Assembly: GCA_028281285.1 (NCBI GenBank)
Contig: JANQKF010000032.1
Span: 1 to 64,000, forward strand
DNA length: 64,000 bases
From: Cyclobacteriaceae bacterium
Lineage (GTDB): Bacteria > Bacteroidota > Bacteroidia > Cytophagales > Cyclobacteriaceae
Direction: 5' to 3'
The notes under the pieces are model-generated. The model saw nothing but the letters and a program-made list of their open reading frames with translations, did no database searches and was not told where the DNA came from. Positions 8,188 through 17,016 of this stretch are shown here, piece after piece. Every line of letters starts with the position of its first letter. Within the stretch, counting starts at the first letter, position 1. The position numbers and the translations under genes were made by a program.

Positions 8188-10794
8188 TTAATCGTTTTTT
8201 AAAGCATCCACGGGATTCATTGAGGCAGCACGATAGGTTACATAACTAGCGCTTGCAACAACCAAAACAATTATGGATAGTGAAGATACTATAAAGACAC
8301 CGGCTCCCACCGAAATCTTATCCGCGAATCCCCGAAGCCACCAGTTTGATAACCAAACTCCGGCCGGAATTGCAATCAACAAAGCCAGGCTAAGAAGTAC
8401 TAAAAAGTCTCTGGAAAGCAGGTTCAGGAGATTGGACAGATCACTTCCTAATACTTTGCGAATGGCAATTTCCTTTATTCTTTGCTTTGCCATATAAGTG
8501 GCCATACCAAAAATTCCGGATACTGTCAAAACGATGGAAACAATACAAAAGAACCACACTAATGAGCGCAGCCTGGATTCAGCCAAATACAGGTTTTCGA
8601 ATCGATCACTGAGAAATTCATATTCAATAGGCGGAAGGTCAGGGTAAATATCCCTGCTCAATCTTTCAATTCCATCCCTTACTGATTCTACAGAAGCAGG
8701 TTCAAATCGTACGGAAAGCCAGGAGTTTCGTCCTCGAGAACTGATCACTAATGGTTCTACTTCATGGTGCAACGACTGGAAGTTAAAATCCTTCACCACT
8801 CCTACGACCTTCCCTGTATCCCTACTCCACCTAATCATTTCATTGACAGGGTTTCTGTCTTGAAATATGAAATTGGCGGCAGATTCATTCAGTATATATT
8901 CAATTGGCGCATCTGGAGCGTTCTTGATAAAGTCTTTTCCATTAATAATTTCCAATCCGTAGGTGTTTACAAAGTCATCATCAGCCAACAAAATACGGGT
9001 AGTAACCGCATCTTCAGCTCCTATTTCCTGGACTCCCTCTACCATGATTCTAGTGCCAGGTACAGAAGACGAAACTGTTGTGGATTTCACTCCGGTCACC
9101 CTAAGCAGGGCATCATTAAATACATCAAACTTGCTGGAGAAACTATCATTGAGAGGTCCGCTTTCTACTGGAATTGAAATGATCTGATCTTTCTCAAATC
9201 CCAGGTTTTGTTCTTGTATATGAGTGAGTTGATTGTATATAACAAAGGAACTCACAACCAAGACTATAGAAATAACGAATTGTATGATTATCAAGCCCCG
9301 CCTTACCAAGCCGAGCTTTGATGTTCTCAAATGACTCATTCCTGTCTTCAGAACCTGAACCGGCTTGAACTTAGACAAAGACATAGCTGGGTATACGCCA
9401 CAAATCAATAGCAGTAGAAAAATCACCAAGATCAGGGGAATGAGAATTTCCGGACTTTCGAGAACGTTCAAAGGTAAGCTCAGGCCTGAAAAATTTCCAA
9501 AAACCGGAGTCGCGATTACTAATAGTAATAAGCAAAACAGGCCCGATAAACCAAGTAATAAGAGATTTTCTCCCAGGAATTGAATGGTTAGTTGTGTTCT
9601 GGAAGCTCCCACAGTCTTTCTCAAACCGACTTCCTTTGATCGATCAAAACCCTTCACAACAGAAAGGTTCACGAAATTGATACTGGAAATCAGAAGCACA
9701 AAAGCACCAACTGATAAGAGAATATAGACATAGCTCACATTTCCATTGTCAGCCAACTCTTTCTCATGATTGGTATGTAGGTGAATCTTTTGTATTGGAG
9801 TGAAAAACGGTTGTAAGTTGCCGGAACCTTGTGCATTGTAGCGCTCCTCATACTCATTGAGCAATATTTTGCTCATATTTTCCAAATCGGCACCATCCTT
9901 AACTCTTACATAAGTATAAGTGGCCCAATTCCTCCAGGCATTTCTGAACCGATCCCCAAAGACTTTAATTGGAAGAAGGAAATCAAATTGTAGATGAGAT
10001 TGTTCCGGAATGTCCTCAATTACAGCAGTCACTTGCCTTGGGCGACCTCGGTCAGTCTCCAGCTCAACCAGCTCTCCAATCGCATCGGTTCTTCCGAAAT
10101 ACTTTATAGCCAGTGTCTCGGTTAGAATTATCGCATTTATTGGATTCAGGGCCTTATCGAGGTCGCCTGATATGATCTTTACTTTAAAAAGATCAAAGAC
10201 TCCATCGTCTACGAAGAACCCGCGTTTTTCCATAAATATGTTGTCTTCATATTTTATCCAGGTATTGGATACTCTGAAGAATCGAGTCATGCTTTCCACC
10301 TCTGCAAAATTGTCCAGGGCGTATTGACCAAGTCCCATTGGTGTTGCCGCCCAAGGCTCGGTCCTTAATGAATGGCCTATTCGGTATACGTTTTGGGGTT
10401 CATCATGATAGGAATCATAATTCAATTCATACCTGGCATAAATGAAGGTGAGTAGAAAAATGCCAATACCGACTGTCAGATTGAGTATTCGGAGAAATGC
10501 CGAAAGTGGATCCTTCTTGAGGTTGCGATAAGTGAGTTTTAATATCTGTTTCATGGAAATATAGTTTGAGTTTTGACTTAGCTTTTCGTTTGATTTAAGG
10601 CGAAAGGACCTGAAATACCTGAGCACATCGATGCCATACATCAATCGAGCCCTACTGACCCCCTGTGTAGCTACTCGATGATAAAACCACTCGTGCAAAT
10701 CTCCCTGGACTTCCTCGAAGTACCGATCAGAGCAATACCATGACAATAGTCGGTCTGGCCATTTTGGGGGTCTAACGTTTTTCATCTTGCTCAT
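8188..10794 (-). CDS. FtsX/MacB-like ABC transporter permease with permease-prefix domain
   Basis: Residues 1-75 form a cytosolic 'permease prefix' domain (PPKWPDRLLSWYCSDRYFEE, GDLHEWFYHRV). Two MacB-type repeats follow. Each has one TM helix, a periplasmic core domain and three TM helices; the FtsX regions lie near residues 375-490 and 750-868, and the protein ends NPVDALKND. The repeat signatures VGLRKTVGASRTQL and IAIRKVLGSDLSNL mark the coupling helices that would contact an ATPase. No ATPase gene is nearby. It overlaps the PadR gene upstream by 4 bp (ATGA), so the two form one operon, and PadR probably controls it. Substrate unknown. Confidence 0.92.
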   Translation of the reverse strand: MSKMKNVRPPKWPDRLLSWYCSDRYFEEVQGDLHEWFYHRVATQGVSRARLMYGIDVLRYFRSFRLKSNEKLSQNSNYISMKQILKLTYRNLKKDPLSAFLRILNLTVGIGIFLLTFIYARYELNYDSYHDEPQNVYRIGHSLRTEPWAATPMGLGQYALDNFAEVESMTRFFRVSNTWIKYEDNIFMEKRGFFVDDGVFDLFKVKIISGDLDKALNPINAIILTETLAIKYFGRTDAIGELVELETDRGRPRQVTAVIEDIPEQSHLQFDFLLPIKVFGDRFRNAWRNWATYTYVRVKDGADLENMSKILLNEYEERYNAQGSGNLQPFFTPIQKIHLHTNHEKELADNGNVSYVYILLSVGAFVLLISSINFVNLSVVKGFDRSKEVGLRKTVGASRTQLTIQFLGENLLLLGLSGLFCLLLLVIATPVFGNFSGLSLPLNVLESPEILIPLILVIFLLLLICGVYPAMSLSKFKPVQVLKTGMSHLRTSKLGLVRRGLIIIQFVISIVLVVSSFVIYNQLTHIQEQNLGFEKDQIISIPVESGPLNDSFSSKFDVFNDALLRVTGVKSTTVSSSVPGTRIMVEGVQEIGAEDAVTTRILLADDDFVNTYGLEIINGKDFIKNAPDAPIEYILNESAANFIFQDRNPVNEMIRWSRDTGKVVGVVKDFNFQSLHHEVEPLVISSRGRNSWLSVRFEPASVESVRDGIERLSRDIYPDLPPIEYEFLSDRFENLYLAESRLRSLVWFFCIVSIVLTVSGIFGMATYMAKQRIKEIAIRKVLGSDLSNLLNLLSRDFLVLLSLALLIAIPAGVWLSNWWLRGFADKISVGAGVFIVSSLSIIVLVVASASYVTYRAASMNPVDALKND

Positions 10795-11117
10795 TCAAAG
10801 CTTGGTTTCGGTAGTTGCTCCCATATCCTGTTTCTCAATTCTCTCGACTGTTCTAAGGCCTGATAACCGGCCTTTAGAATTCGATAAAGGCGCTTTCGTC
10901 TTCCACCCCTCTCTTTGGTGGTACCTCCTACATAGGATTCCACGAAACCTTTTTTCTCCAAACGGTGCAAGGATGTATGTACAGTACTAAGCGTAATCGA
11001 CCTATCCGATTGTACTTGAATCTCTTTAGCAATAGTGACAGTGTAGGCGTTTCCGTCCAAAAGAGCCGTGGTTAAGAGGACTAGCTCCTCCAACTCACCC
11101 AGGTGTGTTCCTTTCAT
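10791..11117 (-). CDS. PadR family transcriptional regulator
   Basis: This 108-aa winged-helix protein shows the PadR core: LGELEELVLLTTALLDGNAY (helix 1), TVHTSLHRLEKKGFVES (recognition helix) and the wing GGRRKRLYRI. The short dimerisation tail fits the small (subfamily 2) PadR class. PadR proteins usually repress their own promoter and an adjacent transporter. The 4-bp overlap with the permease gene and the direct repeats just upstream (11126-11169) fit autoregulation. Confidence 0.93.
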   Translation of the reverse strand: MKGTHLGELEELVLLTTALLDGNAYTVTIAKEIQVQSDRSITLSTVHTSLHRLEKKGFVESYVGGTTKERGGRRKRLYRILKAGYQALEQSRELRNRIWEQLPKPSFE

Positions 11118-11125
11118 ATTTAATT

Positions 11126-11169
11126 CGTATATGTAAGACTAATATAATAGTCGTAAATGTAAGACTAAT
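11126..11169 (-). promoter_or_regulatory. Putative PadR operator: two 18-bp direct repeats
   Basis: CGTATATGTAAGACTAAT (11126-11143) and CGTAAATGTAAGACTAAT (11152-11169) differ at one base and are 26 bp apart start to start. The spacer region also forms the palindrome GACTA-ATATAA-TAGTC. The block begins 9 bp upstream of the padR start codon, so a protein bound here would cover the promoter. The repeats are seen directly; PadR binding is inferred. Confidence 0.55.
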
Positions 11170-11276
11170 GGTTGCACAGATGGTTACAGATTATTTTAGA
11201 TTTTTTTTGACCTAATATTTAGGGGTTATTCTGATTGAATAATCTTATCTTGATCAAAATCTAAACTCAACTTTTT

Positions 11277-11807
11277 ATGATCACTATCATCCTTTACAGC
11301 TTTGCTGGTATTGTCGTTTTGATTCTTCTTATCGGATTTGCTTCCCCACGGGTTGCTAAAATGGAACGCTCAACTACCATCAATGCATCACCAGAGAAAA
11401 TCTGGCCCTATTTGAACAACCTCAGGAGTTTTGTCGAGAATTGGTCTCCCTGGACTGAAAAAGATCCAAATGCAGAACATGTCTACAATGACATTTCAGA
11501 AGGTGTTGGAGCACATTATTCCTGGAAAGGGGAAAAAAAGAAAGTTGGTGAGGGTTCAATGGAAATAAAGACCAGCGAGCCTATGAATTTGATCAAAGTA
11601 CATCTAGAGTTCAAAGGGCGTGGTGATGCCATGGCCGGTTGGATACTCAGAGATAATGGTGATGGTTCGTGTCAGGTAACCTGGGACTTTGAATCAGATA
11701 ATGGAATGAACCCCATGGCTCGACTTTTTGGCCGAATGATGGACAAATTCCTTGGTCCGGACTACGAAAATGGGCTTAGCAAGTTAAAGGCTGTATGTGA
11801 GGCTTAG
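11277..11807 (+). CDS. SRPBCC (START-like) family protein with N-terminal TM helix
   Basis: A hydrophobic N-terminus (IITIILYSFAGIVVLILLIGF) is followed by a polyketide cyclase/dehydrase-type SRPBCC fold. Visible landmarks are the first strand MERSTTINASPEKIWPYLNN, the ENWSPWTEKDPN loop and a C-terminal amphipathic helix (DYENGLSKLKAV). SRPBCC domains bind hydrophobic ligands in a deep cavity; the ligand here cannot be told. It stands alone between two minus-strand transcription units. The length (176 aa) is normal for the family plus an anchor. Confidence 0.85.
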   Translation: MITIILYSFAGIVVLILLIGFASPRVAKMERSTTINASPEKIWPYLNNLRSFVENWSPWTEKDPNAEHVYNDISEGVGAHYSWKGEKKKVGEGSMEIKTSEPMNLIKVHLEFKGRGDAMAGWILRDNGDGSCQVTWDFESDNGMNPMARLFGRMMDKFLGPDYENGLSKLKAVCEA

Positions 11808-11839
11808 ACAAGACTTCACCGACTCAACTGAAAGCCTCG

Positions 11840-14251
11840 TCATTCCCTATTCAGGATTCTGGCGGGGTTTAATTTTGCCACCTTCAGAATCGAACGGATG
11901 GTCGTTCCGAACGCCAAAATAATGCTCAGCACAAACGCCAACAATGGAGACCACCACAGGAAGTCTATTCGGAATGCGAAACCATTAAGCCAATCATTAG
12001 CAATGAAATAGATAATGGGGATTGCGATTGCATTTCCAATGATCGCAAGCTTCAAAAATTTACCAAAGAATAGGTAGACTACATTCAATACTGAAGATCC
12101 GAGCACTTTTCGTACGGCCATTTCCTTTTGTCGCTGTTGTGCCATAAATGACACCAATCCTAACAATCCAAGCATTGAAATGAAAATAGCTAACAACACA
12201 AATAAATTGAAGGCCTTTTTAAACTCGCTTTCCCCCGTGTGCCTTGCTTTCAGTTGATCCTCTATATCTGTCCAATCGAAGGGTAATCTTGGAAAATGCT
12301 CTTCAAACTCAGTCTGTATTAATCCAAGGTTTTCTTCTCGATTTTCACCTCTTGTACGAACGAATACATATTTGAGCCCCATGTAATTTTGGATATAGGC
12401 AGTCGGTTTGATAGGTTCCCTTAGAGATTCCTGATGGAAGTCCTCGACCACTCCAATTACCTGAAGCGTATCGAGGTTTGAAAACCATATTCGCTTATTC
12501 AATGCTTCTTCTGCACTAGAAAAGCCATAAACGCCCAAGGCCTTTTCGTTAAGTATAACAGATCTTGTTTCTGAAAGTTGGCGGAAATTACGACCAGAAA
12601 TAAACTTCAAATCGTAGGTGTCCGCGTAATCCTTGTCTACCACGAGTTTAAAGACCATTCCTCCATTCACATCACTGTTCGTACCAATTAATGTCGAACC
12701 ACCTCTCCAATTCACCTGCTCCCCCGGGGCATCAGAAGCATAAGACACATTGATAATAGCGCCATGATTGAGAAGGTCGTTCTTGAAATTATTCAGATCG
12801 CTGTAAAAGGTCTGGTAATCATTTGTGAAATTTGGTACTCCTACAATAATCAGATCATCTGTATTAATTCCCGTAGGACGGTTTTCCATTTCTGTGAGTT
12901 GTTGATGGATGACTAAAGCCCCAACAATCAGACCGGCAGAAGCCATGAACTGCCAAGTCACAATTACCTTTCTCAATTTTCCTGACGATTGGACATTCAC
13001 GGACCTCAAAGCACTTATTGGCTTGAAATCAGAAATGACCAAGGCCGGATAAAAGCCAGCCAATACTGAACTCAATAGCCACAAGAGAACCATTTCGATC
13101 CAGAAAGAAGTAGAATTGAAATAATTCGTTGAGAAATCCAGTCCTGTATAGGTGCTCAAAGGGTTTGCTACCCAATTGACAATCAAAAGAGCCAATAGTA
13201 GGCTAATCAAGTTCATTACAAAGGATTCCATTAAAAACTGAAGCCTCAGTAGTGATTTATTTGATCCTAATGTTTTGCGAATGCCTACCTCCTTGCCCCG
13301 ATCTCTGGCATGTGCGGTATAAAGATTCACATAATTGATCATAGCTATCAGAAGAACGAGAAAGGAAATTATCAATAAGAAAGTGACCACCTGATTGTCT
13401 CCGTTCTGTTCCAGTTCCTGGTTGATATGAGATTTAAGGTGAATATCGGTGATTGGTATGACCCCAAAGTTCACTTCCACTTTTGAGTTAGTCTGAGGTC
13501 TGTATTTGGCTATTAATTTGGGAAATTGATTCTCAATATCTTCAATCGAAGAACCCGCGCTCTTTTTGAAATAAGTATTGAAATCAAAGAATCGCCAGTT
13601 TGTATCAAATTCTGCTTCCCAGGGAATCTCAAGAGTGGACAGAGAAAGGAGAACCTCACCATGAAAATGTGAATCCGGTCGCGACTCGAATAGTCCTGTG
13701 ACTAAATAGTCGGCTTCTCCATTCACAGATTCCAGCTTAATTGTCTTGCCAATTGGGTCTTCATCACCAAAGACAATCGAAGCCATATTGATAGAAAGAA
13801 CCACTTTATTGAGGCCTTCCAGACAGTTATCAATATTTCCCTCAACCAGTGGGTAGGAAAACACCTTGAAAAAGGAACTCTCAGTATATTGGATTTCCTT
13901 CGTTCTGAGCATTTTGTCACCATACCTGATAATTCCTCCACCATCATACCCCGGCACTATCCGCACCGCAGTTTCCACTTGAGGTAATTCCGATACCAAA
14001 GTTGGCCCAACACCTCCAAAGACTGAGGCCCCTACATATGTAGGTTTCCCTTCAGGGGTGTATTCAAGGTTTAGGCGATATATGTCCGCGTAACGATCAT
14101 GAAATTGGTCGAAGCTCAGTTCATAGCTCGCGTGATTATACATGAGAATAAAAGCGGCTATACCAATGGACAGTCCAAAGATGTTGAGAATATAGAACTT
14201 GGGTTTCCGAAGAATCTGTCGGAAAATGGTAATAAGAAAGTTTTTAAGCAT
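11840..14251 (-). CDS. FtsX/MacB-like ABC transporter permease
   Basis: The protein has two MacB/FtsX repeats, without the prefix domain of the PadR-linked paralogues. The first TM follows the start closely (RKPKFYILNIFGLSIGIAAF). The coupling signatures are VGIRKTLGSNKSLL and MAVRKVLGSSVLNV, and the C-terminus is LNPARILNRE. I start it at 14251 (MLKNFLITIFRQIL), as paralogues start directly before the QILRKP-type segment; the longer frame begins at 14290. No regulator or ATPase gene adjoins it. It likely sits in the inner membrane and works in export or mechanotransmission like MacB/LolCE, with substrate unknown. Confidence 0.9.
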   Translation of the reverse strand: MLKNFLITIFRQILRKPKFYILNIFGLSIGIAAFILMYNHASYELSFDQFHDRYADIYRLNLEYTPEGKPTYVGASVFGGVGPTLVSELPQVETAVRIVPGYDGGGIIRYGDKMLRTKEIQYTESSFFKVFSYPLVEGNIDNCLEGLNKVVLSINMASIVFGDEDPIGKTIKLESVNGEADYLVTGLFESRPDSHFHGEVLLSLSTLEIPWEAEFDTNWRFFDFNTYFKKSAGSSIEDIENQFPKLIAKYRPQTNSKVEVNFGVIPITDIHLKSHINQELEQNGDNQVVTFLLIISFLVLLIAMINYVNLYTAHARDRGKEVGIRKTLGSNKSLLRLQFLMESFVMNLISLLLALLIVNWVANPLSTYTGLDFSTNYFNSTSFWIEMVLLWLLSSVLAGFYPALVISDFKPISALRSVNVQSSGKLRKVIVTWQFMASAGLIVGALVIHQQLTEMENRPTGINTDDLIIVGVPNFTNDYQTFYSDLNNFKNDLLNHGAIINVSYASDAPGEQVNWRGGSTLIGTNSDVNGGMVFKLVVDKDYADTYDLKFISGRNFRQLSETRSVILNEKALGVYGFSSAEEALNKRIWFSNLDTLQVIGVVEDFHQESLREPIKPTAYIQNYMGLKYVFVRTRGENREENLGLIQTEFEEHFPRLPFDWTDIEDQLKARHTGESEFKKAFNLFVLLAIFISMLGLLGLVSFMAQQRQKEMAVRKVLGSSVLNVVYLFFGKFLKLAIIGNAIAIPIIYFIANDWLNGFAFRIDFLWWSPLLAFVLSIILAFGTTIRSILKVAKLNPARILNRE

Positions 14252-14380
14252 GACTAAAAGTTCTTGACTTAAGTAAGTTTTGCATACCAACCCTTTATTT
14301 AAATAGAGTTAATTAACCTTTCTTTTGAATTAATTAATTCAGATTGAAAAAGATCGAATGGAGCAAATCAGAGTAGTTTT

Positions 14381-14407
14381 TTTGATAAGAAGACTTCACT
14401 ATATTTG
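14381..14407 (+). promoter_or_regulatory. Candidate Bacteroidota-type promoter
   Basis: TTTG (14381-14384) and TATATTTG (14400-14407) match the -33 TTTG and -7 TAnnTTTG boxes known from Bacteroides and Flavobacterium. The 15-nt gap is shorter than the usual 17-23. The -7 box lies 24 bp before the ATG at 14432, leaving a short leader. Confidence 0.35.
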
Positions 14408-14431
14408 ACGCTCATTTCAACCGAATCAACC

Positions 14432-15298
14432 ATGAGACTAAGGCAACTTTCTAGGAAACTGGAGGTAAATCCCGATAAAATCATCCGCTTATTATCGGAA
14501 GCCGGACATGAGTTGGAAAACGATGCGAACAGCAAGCTTTCGGAGGAACAGGTTGAGATTATCCACGCCTATTTTAGCACTGCAGACGAATTCGGAGATC
14601 CGATTGAGAAAACAGAAGAAGAAACTCAAGAAGAAAGTACTGAGGCCTCTGAAGAAGAGGTAAATCAGGAAATGGAAGTACCTCTTGCTCCACCAGCCGA
14701 TATCACTAATCAGGTTTCCGATTCACACAGAGAAAAAGCCATCGAGTTGACCGAAACACCATCCACTGGTCGCTTGTTCAAAGCGATTGAAGATGAAGAA
14801 GAAGACCCTTCCGTTGAATTCATCAAAGCGCCTAAGGTTGAATTGGAAGGTCTTAAGGTAGTGGGTAAAATTGATCTTCCCGAACCTAAACAACCTGAAC
14901 CGAAAGTGGAACCTGAAGAAGATGACCAAAGGGTAGACTTCAAAAAGGACAAACAAAACCGAAGAAGCCGGTCGAATCAAAGGGGCAACCAAAACAAAGG
15001 GAGAAAGCATCGATTAAACCCTGTTGAATATCAGAGGCGAAAAGAAGAACGCGAAACCGAGAGAAAAAAGAGAGAGAAAGCCCGAAAAATCAAGGAAAAA
15101 AAGAAGCAGCACTACATAAGTCAGGTCAAAGCCAAACCCGCTGCGAAGAAGAAAGTGAAAAAGATCATTGAAGAAGAGGTATCTTCAGAAGCTCCAATCT
15201 TGTACCAAAGCAAGACACCGAAGTCGAAAGAAGTCAAAAAGAAAAATCCTCTAAGAAGGTTCTGGGGATGGTTGAATGGGGAATATGATAATTTTTAG
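14432..15298 (+). CDS. Highly charged protein with IF-2 N-domain-like start
   Basis: The first ~50 residues (MRLRQLSRKLEVNPDKIIRL ... LSEEQVEIIHAYF) resemble the small helical N-terminal domain of translation initiation factor IF-2. The rest looks disordered. An acidic Glu-rich tract (roughly residues 55-85) is followed by mixed segments, then a strongly basic part with RRSRSNQRGNQNKGRKHR and many RKKREK-type repeats. No GTPase domain is present, so this is not IF-2 itself. The ATG at 14432 is preferred over the TTG at 14405 because the domain begins exactly there. The basic tail suggests nucleic acid or ribosome contact, which is inference. Confidence 0.75.
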   Translation: MRLRQLSRKLEVNPDKIIRLLSEAGHELENDANSKLSEEQVEIIHAYFSTADEFGDPIEKTEEETQEESTEASEEEVNQEMEVPLAPPADITNQVSDSHREKAIELTETPSTGRLFKAIEDEEEDPSVEFIKAPKVELEGLKVVGKIDLPEPKQPEPKVEPEEDDQRVDFKKDKQNRRSRSNQRGNQNKGRKHRLNPVEYQRRKEERETERKKREKARKIKEKKKQHYISQVKAKPAAKKKVKKIIEEEVSSEAPILYQSKTPKSKEVKKKNPLRRFWGWLNGEYDNF

Positions 15299-15299
15299 T

Positions 15300-15470
15300 C
15301 TAGCGTTTGGGGCAGCTTTTGCACATTTTCTTACCCTTCTTCTTAAACTTTTTGCAGCATTTTTTGAACATGCACTCATCACGATTGATTAGTGATTTCT
15401 CAGAGTCGAGGAAGGTCTCATCATAGTCGGATTGATCGTGAGAAAATTCGGTGAATATCCAGTCGGACAA
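15300..15470 (-). CDS. Small Cys/Lys-rich protein, 56 aa
   Basis: A minus-strand frame from a TTG at 15468-15470 to a TAG at 15300-15302 encodes an acidic front half (SDWIFTEFSHDQSDYDETF) and a Cys/Lys-rich tail (DECMFKKCCKKFKKKGKKM, CKSCPKR). Five cysteines lie in the last 26 residues, which suggests metal or redox binding. No ATG occurs in frame before the Cys region, so a TTG start is assumed. The frame is open only back to a TAA at about 15480, consistent with a short gene. It is convergent with the IF-2N-like gene, the two stop codons being one base apart. The split composition argues against chance; homologues are needed to settle it. Confidence 0.45.
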   Translation of the reverse strand: MSDWIFTEFSHDQSDYDETFLDSEKSLINRDECMFKKCCKKFKKKGKKMCKSCPKR

Positions 15471-15657
15471 TGCTTGTTCTTATTTAGACTAATTATTGAT
15501 AGTGCAAATTAAAAACTCAAAATGTCCCTAAACAAGTGAATCGCACAAAAAATCTTTTCTTTGTTCAATGAGGTCATCTCAACAACAAAATTGTGGCTTC
15601 GTATATCCTTTGCCTAAAAGATTCGTTACTGGTCTTAACAACACCACAAAAGGGTCA

Positions 15658-17016
15658 ATGATCAAACGCAACATTATCAGCTGCCTGACTATCATTATTG
15701 TCGGGTCGGTTTTCTTCTCGTGTGAGGAAGAAAAAGTTCCTAAAGCTTTTTACCCAAGAAATGACCATGAGGCCTATGAACATTCCCTCGAGGAGGCCAA
15801 TTTACTTGAAACAGCGCTTGGAAAAGAATGGAAACAATCTGCGGAAAGTAGTCTTCAGTCCCCTATTTCCGTGAATGCTCCCTATGAAGAAGCTTTCTAC
15901 CTTGATCCCAATGAGGCAGATGCCCTAGGCTACCGGTTTGAGGCTAAACGAGGACAAAAGATTCAAGTTTCGGTAAGCAAAGAGTCGCAAGAAGACTTAA
16001 AGCTATTCATCGACCTATATCGCATCGAGGAATCCAAACCACTAAGGCATGTAGCCACGGCAGACAAGGAAGAACTCATTTTAGGGTTTGAGCCAAGAAG
16101 AGATGCGGAATATGTTCTCCGGTTTCAGCCCGAATTATTGCGGGGCGGTAAGTTCAAGGTGACTATCGAAAAAGTAGCGACACTTAAATTCCCGGTTGCA
16201 GGGAAAACCGCCAGGGCGATTGGAAGTTTCTGGGGTGACCCTCGGGACGGTGGGCGAAGAAAACATGAAGGCGTGGATATTTTCGCGAGGCGTGGCACCC
16301 CTGTGGTAGCCCCTACAAAAGGCTATGTACGATTTGTGGGAGAAAGAGGTATTGGCGGGAAAGTGGTTTGGCTATACGATTCCGATCGAGGAAACAGTTT
16401 GTATTTTGCGCATTTGAACTCGCTCATTGCCAAACAAGGAACTTATGTCGAACCTGGAGATACTCTCGGCACTGTCGGAAACACAGGTAACGCGAGATTT
16501 ACCCCCTCACACCTCCACTTCGGAGTGTACCGTAATGGAGCTGTTAATCCCTACCATTATTTGAAAGAGCCTCCGGGCAAGGTAAAGCATGTAAGAGGGA
16601 GCTTGAACCTCATGGGGGAATATGTCCGGCTCAGTCGTAATACTCAGCTGCGGGAGAGTATGGCGGGAAGATACTATTCGACATCACTTTCCAGAAATGA
16701 AATCATGAAGGTGGTTGGGATGAATAACGACTTTTACAGAGTAAAATTGATCGATGGAGAATTTGGCTATGTGCCCAAGTCGAGGATTGAGTCCATTCAA
16801 CGTCCGTTGGAAGTGCTACGCGTGCAAGTTGACGGTGACATCACAAAGTTCCCCGATAATGACTCTATTTGGCGATACGTGGAGCAAGGCGAGCGGTTAT
16901 CAATACTGGGTAAACACGACAACTATTGGTTTGTAAAAAATGATTCCGGTGAACTAGGTTGGATAAGTGATGATCAAAAAACAGCCAGAAAACGATTGAG
17001 AGTTGATCCTGACTAG
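15658..17016 (+). CDS. M23 family metallopeptidase lipoprotein with C-terminal SH3-like repeats
   Basis: Starting at 15658 gives a lipoprotein signal (MIKRNIISCLTIIIVGSVFFSC); the frame is open further upstream but lacks signal character there. Counting from this start, the LytM/M23 zinc site is H203xxxD207 (HEGVDIF) and H285-L-H287 (PSHLHFG), with H252 in AHLNSL. The catalytic set is complete, so it is predicted to be active on peptidoglycan cross-links. Before it is a beta-rich domain of about 140 residues, and after it come two SH3-like units (near 325-380 and 385-450). It shares a CTAG double stop with the convergent XdhC gene. Confidence 0.92.
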   Translation: MIKRNIISCLTIIIVGSVFFSCEEEKVPKAFYPRNDHEAYEHSLEEANLLETALGKEWKQSAESSLQSPISVNAPYEEAFYLDPNEADALGYRFEAKRGQKIQVSVSKESQEDLKLFIDLYRIEESKPLRHVATADKEELILGFEPRRDAEYVLRFQPELLRGGKFKVTIEKVATLKFPVAGKTARAIGSFWGDPRDGGRRKHEGVDIFARRGTPVVAPTKGYVRFVGERGIGGKVVWLYDSDRGNSLYFAHLNSLIAKQGTYVEPGDTLGTVGNTGNARFTPSHLHFGVYRNGAVNPYHYLKEPPGKVKHVRGSLNLMGEYVRLSRNTQLRESMAGRYYSTSLSRNEIMKVVGMNNDFYRVKLIDGEFGYVPKSRIESIQRPLEVLRVQVDGDITKFPDNDSIWRYVEQGERLSILGKHDNYWFVKNDSGELGWISDDQKTARKRLRVDPD

